A stretch of DNA of 64,000 nt from Benincasa hispida (taxonomy: Eukaryota; Streptophyta; Magnoliopsida; Cucurbitales; Cucurbitaceae), in contig NC_052357.1 in assembly GCF_009727055.1 (NCBI RefSeq), positions 15,171,021 through 15,235,020 of the forward strand, given 5' to 3'. Positions 57,790 to 64,000 of the stretch are shown here, piece after piece. A model generated the notes under the pieces. That model searched no databases, had not been told where the DNA came from, and saw only the letters and a list, made by a program, of their open reading frames with translations. Numbering within the stretch: position 1 is the first letter of the stretch; every line of letters begins with the position of its first letter. A program made the translations under genes and the position numbers.

Positions 57790-58190
57790 CACTACAATAA
57801 TTTTGGTCTTTGTCGATGCCAAAAAAAAAAAAAGATTGCAGATCTTAAGAAAAGCGTGGGAAAAGCCTTTGTCGACGTTCTTTTGCATTGGCAGACAACG
57901 TGGCTGGAAGTCAGTTAGAGAGCTTCTGCCCATGTGTTTTGACGTTGCGTCGACAAAAATGTCCAAACAAGTAAACATGTGGGCAGAAAGTCTTTTCTGC
58001 CCATGCAACTAACATTGGTAGAAATAACTTTTTGCCCCCGAAATTTGTTTCGTGGGTAAAACTTTTATTTCTACCCACGTTAACTCTTTCTGCGAACAGA
58101 ATGACTTGCATCGGTAAAATTCAATTTCTTCCCATGCATGATCTGATGGTAGAAATGAAGATCTGCCAACTGCCAACGTAAGAGTCTTCA
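57790..58190 (+). mobile_element. Possible CACTA transposon terminus with subterminal repeats
   Basis: Begins CACTACAATAATTTTGG, the usual 5' motif of plant CACTA elements. Repeated subterminal words follow: TGCCCATG, GTGGGCAGAAAG, CTGCCCATGC, CTACCCACG, CTTCCCATGC and GTCGACG/GTCGACAA. The short frames here come from these repeats. I find no matching right terminus, so it is a fragment or an uncertain call. Confidence 0.45.
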
Positions 58191-59258
58191 TAAATAGAAG
58201 TTGGATTTATGTCCACACATATATGATACATTGATAGATAGTGTAATATTAAATTAATATGAAATACTTTTCAAATATTGAGAAAACAATAAGGATCTAT
58301 CTGATAATAGATGAACGATTACACTGACTCTCGTACAACTTTATCTCTTAACTAATAACCTAGGCTCCTTAGGTATGAGACTCCTAATGATGTCTTAGGC
58401 TCTCCTTAAGTTGTATTATCAGTGAAGTAAATCTTAAGCTTCCCTTAAGATTGAGACTCAATCTCTATAAGACTTGAGCTCCCCTCAAGTTATGAGACTC
58501 CTTCTCACTTGTATTGTATCTTTCCTTCTAAGAACAAAGTCTCTTTTGTTCAAATTGTTTAGGCTCCCCTTAAGCTTGAGGATCCCTTCTCAAAGGGGTC
58601 TAGAACATCTAATTCAAGAAGTAGATTAGGCTTTTGAGCGAGTAGAATCCCACAAATAAGTCTAGGCTTTTGCGATTGATGGCTTACGAAGCAATGTGGC
58701 GTTTAATTTAATTAAGAATAAAGACACAGTGAATTTTTCCCTTATGTCAATTTGGTATAGAAGACTTGCCAACATAATAGAGAGATCTGATTTATGAAAA
58801 GACAGGCACTAGTTCTCAATCCCTATCTTATGAAGGAGTACATATTTCACACTGAGATCAGAGCAACACAATTGCCCTTTGTTGGGTCAAGCATGTTTAA
58901 CTCCCTCTATAAGTTCAAAGGTCGTATTAGACATAGACAATAATTGCTTAGTGACATCTTCAATAACTCGTCAATTCAGGAACTTGTTAATGATACAGGC
59001 TAAAAACACAAAATGATGACCTTTCACATGAACCTATATGTTGTTGGAGTTGCTTGCATTATTAAGCTAGTAGGAGAGGTTTATATAAAATTCATAAACA
59101 AATTGTAGATAGTACGGACCAAGAATCAACAAAGGGTAAACAATATCATCATTCTCAAGTAAACTCGTAATTTCTAGACTTTTTTGAGTTTGTTTGGAAA
59201 GGTCTCCTTTAACAGCAATCATGCTGTTTAAAATAAATTTCAACATCTTAGCACTATT
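58191..59258. other. Unassigned sequence with repeated CTTAAG-containing phrases
   Basis: Phrases such as AGGCTCCCCTTAAG, AGACTTGAGCTCCCCTCAAG and TAAGCTTCCCTTAAG recur between 58370 and 58590. No gene, LTR end or PBS is recognised. It is the target of the LARD-like element, whose left flank is CTATT. Confidence 0.35.
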
Positions 59259-61313
59259 TGATGACGGACAGAAATGCACATCATCTTAGGTCTTTTATTT
59301 AGAATTATGAGGATTGTTAAGTGAAATATGCGGTGAATATGTTAGGAATTCATGAGAAAATGAGTTTGCGTTGTTCAGTATTAAGAATCTTGGCTAACCT
59401 TCTATTATGTGTTATTATATGTTCAATTATCTATCTTTGTAGCTAACGCAGGAAGCGGATACATATGCGGAAGTCGGGCTATCGCAAAGACGACCGCATG
59501 CAAAGAACTTTGCCATCGCAAAGGCGAACGCATATGTTCGATGTATGGATGTTGCGGCCATCAACCCCATGCGTCCATCGCATAGAAGTTGCGGTCATCA
59601 AGCGAATGCGGTCATCACTGAGAAGTTGCGGTCATCAAGCGAATGCGGTCATCGCAAGAGATTACGGCTACACGACAATAACCATAATAGAGGGATGAAC
59701 GCAAGGTTGGTGGAATGCAACATGAACGTACATCAGAAGAATAAAACAATGATGTCGACATTTCACCTACCATGCCATTAGCAGCAGAGATTCAGAAAAG
59801 GACCATCGCGCTGCGAATGTCAGAATCAGAGCAGGTCCATTAATGTTGTCGGCGATCCAACTCTATAAATAAAAGTCGCTGAGTAGAATTTCATTTTATC
59901 CAAGTTTCTACGTTCGGGTGGATCCTTGTGATCCAAATCAAAGTGTTAGAAGAAAGCTTGAGAGTTCTTCATCTCCTTCATCCATTCCGAGTGACAATCG
60001 GAGCCTTCGTTGGAATTAGATCTTGAGAGAGTCAGCTCAACCGCCCTTCCATGGCACCACGGGCAGCCTTGACACACATCTACTGGAAGCAAGACATTGC
60101 TTCCAGCTGGCCTTTTCCATTTCTCTTCTTTCCTTAAGGAATTAATATATTTTGTGATCAATGCATTTCTATATTTTCCTTCGACTCCATCTCCATATTC
60201 ATTTACTTAGTATCTTTAACTTTTATTGCACCACTTACTGAGACTGTTAGAGTATCACATACTTAATCACGCGACATAGGAATATGAAGTATAAAGCAAA
60301 CCACCGGGAGGTGTGCGTTGTGTGAGTGTTGTGAGAAAATCTTATTTTCTTTGTGTGAAGTTGTAGCAACGCATGTCTATAGGTGGACGCAATGCTTGTC
60401 TATGAGAAAAGATAGCAACAACTAACTGCCCGGGAGGGTAAGTGGTTGGTCGCATTAAGCAATGTAAGAAAGTGTTCTCTAGAGATAGGAATAATCTTAC
60501 GTCAGCCAGGTTTATGTGTTTATCTTGTCTTATGAGGGCATCATTCATCATTTAGGCATACTTGAAAGAGTAGTCTAAAAACAAAATCTAAGATTCGAGA
60601 AAGCGGATTGGAACACATAAGTAAGAATGGGGAACTTAGAGATAAGCTCCATTTTCTATTACATAGTGTATGCACCCTACGGATAGGATATTGCATGCGT
60701 CTAGAAGTAGGATACGGTGGTATGTGGTCATCTTGTTTATGTCTGGGAGCACATGAGCAAGAATAGAGACTTAGGAATAAGGCCTCTCGACATTGTCGCA
60801 TATGCATCGCATGCGTCCTAGAATTAGGCACAAGTGTGTGTAGCATGATCGCATAGCTTTGCGCTGGCTGGGGTTGCCCTTGATGTCAAGCTTAGGGTTG
60901 CGATGAAGACATCCTCACATTTTATCTATTTTTCCATGCATTTACTACGCGTTAACAGTTGTCGTGTCTTTACCTCTCATTCATATTCTCATCGCTTAAT
61001 TTGTTAGTTAGGAGTAGTAGTTTATAGCTTACAACCCCCATCATTCTTTTATTCATTCACCACAAACACATCATCACATAACCTTTAGCTACAATCCCTC
61101 AGTTCGACCTCGGATCACCCGATAAACTTGCATTCGCGTTATACTTGCCGTGAGTGCAAGAAAACTTGTGATAGGAATGCATGGTCATCACATATAAGAG
61201 TAACATATATTTTCGTTGATGATAATAAATGCATAACCTAAGACATGTATCACATAATTACGTCCCATATAATTTTAGTCATCAAGTCTTTGACAGCTAA
61301 TTTTACGTCACCA
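59259..61313 (+). repeat. 5' LTR of the LARD-like element (2.05 kb)
   Basis: Starts TGATGACGGACAGAAATGC, with a TATA box CTATAAATA at 59863-59871. The end is put at CGTCACCA (61313), six bases before the PBS; an alternative end is GTCATCA about 29 bases earlier. It carries a 37 bp tandem duplication at 59585-59658 that the 3' LTR lacks. Confidence 0.75.
59585..59658 (+). repeat. 37 bp tandem duplication in the 5' LTR
   Basis: Two units beginning GAAGTTGCGGTCATCAAGCG at 59585 and 59622. The 3' LTR has only one related segment (GAGGTTGCGGTCATTGC, 62881). The duplication therefore arose in this LTR after insertion or by replication slippage. Confidence 0.85.
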
Positions 61314-61319
61314 AGTTTT

Positions 61320-61337
61320 CGGCGTCGTTGTCGGGGA
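61320..61337 (+). other. Primer binding site (tRNA-Asp type, decayed)
   Basis: CGGCGTCGTTGTCGGGGA, three differences from the tRNA-Asp complement, two of them C-to-T. Confidence 0.7.
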
Positions 61338-62555
61338 CTTGGCAGCTAATTGTTTGTTGAGTTTTGTGTTTTTGCAGGCAAACTTTTTACCTTGGTAGAA
61401 GGGCAGTGTAGGCGATGCGTCGAAAGCCAGTATTGACCTCAAGGTAGAAGGGCAGTCAATCGCATGAGTTGAAGGTAGTTCTAAGAACTTGGTGGACAAC
61501 ATGCGCCCAACGATTGCTGGAAGTTCCAATAACCAGGACCAGCTTCTTGACCTAAGCAGTTGAAGAAGAAATCTCCTGCATGGAGACTCCTTGCGGTGAC
61601 AACACTCCAATTTCTCCAGGGACGTCTTTACTCTATCTTTACCTTGCTTATTAGTTTAGTTTATTTTTATTTTTATTGTTATTTTGGATATGCAACTGCT
61701 TCTTGGTTATGGTGCATTTGCTCCTTGTAAGTGCGACAATAATTCTCCTCGGTGCACAGTTAAAACGGAAGAATTCCTCCATCTTTTAACGCATGGCTTC
61801 GATCGCAATGAACTCAAAGCATGGTCACATGTTGTTATTCGCTTAAGGTTCTTTTCTTGTTATCTTTTATGCATTATCCTTTTGAAATTCTCCTTGTCTG
61901 ATTGGTGTTCCTTTGTGAGGCATCTATGAGGGTACGTATAATTCACCGCATTCACTTACTAAGCATCGCAAGGCTCATTACTTTTAATTGCTTCTTCAAA
62001 TTTTGAAAGTCTTAAGTTTTATTTGTGCAAAATCTTCGCTCAAACGTTTGTTATCACATTCCTGTAGATTTTTTTTCAGCTTTGCGGTGGAAACGCTGCC
62101 AACCTCTAAGTTTGGGGGTGCAGCGATCCCGGAGAATTGCGTTCATTACAATGGCGATCATTTCTATAGAATATATATATATATATATAATATATATATA
62201 TTTGAGTAACAACTCCACTGTCAACGCAACGGGAAAACCCATGGTGATAAGATTTAAGTTGTGAAAGGCACTTACCTGAAGTTGAATGTCCGCATGACAT
62301 ACGTGGAGGCAAGCCAAAATGAAAGTAAGTCGCCAGAATCAACACATAGGTGCAACTCCTCGGTCGGGCGCAAGCCAAGTTAAGCAAGATAAGAGTTGAG
62401 TTGAATATGGAATGCAACCGAAGTTGGATGCCTGATGGTGAGTTAGAATTATATTCTAAGAGGCAGGTCATCGCAAAGGAAAGCCTGATGGTGAGTTAGA
62501 ATTTCTCGAGTATAATGCATACTAGAGAACAAGCATGATTCTAAGTTTGGGGGTG
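61338..62555 (+). other. Non-coding internal region of the LARD-like element
   Basis: The longest frame (61684-61929, 81 codons) shows no gag, protease or other domain. It includes an (AT)n tract at about 62168-62203 and ends in the polypurine tract AAGTTTGGGGGTG (62543-62555). An earlier AAGTTTGGGGGTG at 62108-62120 is a second, internal copy of the same word. Confidence 0.65.
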
Positions 62556-63750
62556 TGATGACGGGTAGAAATGCACGTCATTTTAGGCCTTTCATTTAGC
62601 ATTATGAGGATTGTTAAGTGAAATATGCGACGAATATGTTAGGAATTCATGAGAAAATGAGTTTGCATCGTTCAGCATTAAGAATCTCGGCTAATCTACT
62701 ATTATACATTATCATGCGTTTAATTGTCTATCTTTGTAGCTAACGCAAGAAGCGGAAACATACGCGGAAGCCGGGTTATCGCAAAAATGACCGCATGCAG
62801 AGAATTTCTTCATCGCAAAGGCGAACGCATATGTTTGACGCATGGATGTTGTGGCCATCAACTGCATGCGTCCATCGCATAGAGGTTGCGGTCATTGCAA
62901 GAAGATTGCAGCTACCTGACGATAACCATAATAGAGGGATGAACGCAAGGTTGGTGGAATGCAACATGAACGCATACCTCGAGAGAATCAAAAGATGATG
63001 TTGACATTTCACCTATTACGCCGTTAGTAGTAGAGATTCAGAAAAGGACCATCGCGCCGTGAATGTTAGAATCAGAGCAGGTCCATTAATGTTGTCGATG
63101 ATCCAGCTCTATAAATAGAGCCGCTGAGCAGAATTTCATTTTATCCAAGTTTCTATCTTCGGGTGTATCCTTGTGATCCAGACCAAAGTGTTAGAAGAAA
63201 GCTTGAGAGTTCTTCATTTCCTTCATCCATTCCGAGTGGCGACCGGAGCCTTCGCCGGAGTTAGATCTTGATAGAGTCAACTCCACCGCTATTCCATGGC
63301 ACCACCGGCTGCTTTGACACACATCTGCTGGAAGCAAGATATTGCTTCCAACTAGCCTTTTCCATTTCTATTATTTCCTTATATTGTATTGTATTACATT
63401 TTGATTTAAGGAATTAATACATTTTGTGATAAATGCATTTCTATATTTTCCTTCGACTCCATCTCCATCTTCATTTACTTAGTATCCTTAACTTTCATTG
63501 CATCACTTAGTGAGACTGTTAGAGTATTTCATACTTAATCATGCGACATAGGAATATGAAGCATATAGCAAACCACCGTGAGGTGTGCGTTGCATGAGTG
63601 TTGGGAGAAAACCTTATTTGCTTAGTGTGAAGCTATAGCAACACCTGTCTATAGGTGGACGCAATGCTTGTCTATGAGTAAAGTCAGCAACAACTAACTA
63701 TCTGGGAGGGTAAGTGATTGATCGCATTAAGCAATGTAAGCAAGTGTTCC
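62556..63750 (+). repeat. 3' LTR of the LARD-like element, truncated
   Basis: Starts TGATGACGGGTAGAAATGC and follows the 5' LTR closely, with a TATA box CTATAAATA at 63109-63117. Similarity to the 5' LTR stops at GTAAGCAAGTGTTC (about 63750); the last ~0.85 kb of the LTR is missing or interrupted there. Confidence 0.75.
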
Positions 63751-64000
63751 CACCACCAACTTAAAAATGAAACATATTGTCCTTAATGTTTCAAAATATG
63801 CATATACACTCGAAGGACAAAAAATAAAAGGGAACATAAAATTTCCCTGATTTTTGCACAGTGGGTGGTGGTATGATAATATCCCTACTTCATAGTGATA
63901 TTTTCTTTCACTTAGGTATTCCCTGCAAAGAAAAACAAGAAGTTAATCTGAAACGAAAATAAAGGAAAGCAATTAAAAGTTTTTTTTATCCTTGACACTT
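63751..64000. other. Unassigned sequence interrupting the 3' LTR
   Basis: It opens CCCACCACC and contains the mirrored GGGTGGTGG about 115 bases later (63865). This could be an inverted pair of a small element or the start of another insertion. No gene is seen, and the window ends here. Confidence 0.3.

Larger units (their letters stand above)
59259..63750 (+). mobile_element. Non-autonomous long-LTR retrotransposon (LARD-like, related to Athila)
   Basis: 5' LTR 59259-61313, PBS 61320-61337, a 1.2 kb internal region without gag or pol, polypurine tract 62543-62555, and a 3' LTR from 62556 cut off near 63750. PBS type and part of the internal region (62205-62390, like 21720-22010 in the Athila copy) tie it to Athila. 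The LTRs start TGATGACGG and are a separate family. It would depend on proteins from another element. Confidence 0.75.

Noticed and set aside
57803..58191. Four short frames on both strands at 57.8-58.2 kb
   Set aside because: Produced by the inverted subterminal repeats of the CACTA-like terminus.
62025..62471. Several overlapping frames on both strands around an (AT)n tract
   Set aside because: They run through the microsatellite (Tyr-Ile repeats) in a non-coding internal region.
1..64000. tRNA or rRNA genes, CRISPR arrays, operons, bacterial-type terminators
   Set aside because: None found; the only tRNA-like sequence is the SINE at 27.5 kb and the PBS sites. The window is eukaryotic.

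Overview
The window is nuclear DNA from a flowering plant, most likely a cucurbit. That assignment is an inference from three things: the copia gag/pol type at 49.8-53.8 kb (close to what I know of melon and cucumber), the RGA-like NLR at 29.4-32.2 kb, and the absence of any prokaryotic or organellar gene order. Nearly everything is transposon-derived, and almost every reading frame is broken.

Layout. 1-9927: two minus-strand Athila-type Ty3/gypsy elements head to tail; the left one runs off the window and seems to be nested in the 3' non-coding part of the right one, whose gag-pol (2.6-8.1 kb) is decayed and holds a 19-N assembly gap with duplicated flanks. 9928-16042: remains of a plus-strand copia LTR and leader, interrupted by a 2.8 kb solo gypsy LTR (10310-13082, perfect TGGAA target duplication) and carrying two unusual arrays: dispersed ACGATCGT-type motifs and a ~60 bp periodic array of small palindromes. 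16043-23994: a plus-strand Athila that looks like a fusion of two elements, lacking gag, PBS and most of protease. 23995-25017: 5' end of a minus-strand copia (gag fragment, PBS, LTR), inserted beside an LRR-coding relic.

25.0-34.4 kb is the only non-retroelement core. It holds the LRR relic, one isolated CER1-like exon between two MITE-like repeats, a tRNA-derived SINE with 14 bp target duplications, and a CC-NBS-LRR (RGA type) resistance pseudogene with a plausible TATA box, one frameshift and one nonsense codon. A diverged paralogue of the SINE/CER1-exon neighbourhood lies at 57.1-57.8 kb and lacks the SINE.

34.4-42.3 kb is a pile of copia LTRs in both orientations, including a solo LTR and a ~2.3 kb imperfect palindrome. 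42322-46419 is a solo Athila LTR containing a solo gypsy LTR; 47399-49085 is another solo Athila LTR with perfect ATACC duplications. 49.8-55.8 kb is a plus-strand copia gag/pol relic with its 3' LTR, followed by a minus-strand copia LTR fragment. 57.8-58.2 kb looks like a CACTA terminus. 59259-63750 is a long-LTR, non-coding (LARD-like) relative of the Athila families.

No intact host gene is visible. The story is a small NLR locus degraded and buried by successive nested insertions, then trimmed by LTR-LTR recombination (at least four solo LTRs have recognisable target duplications).
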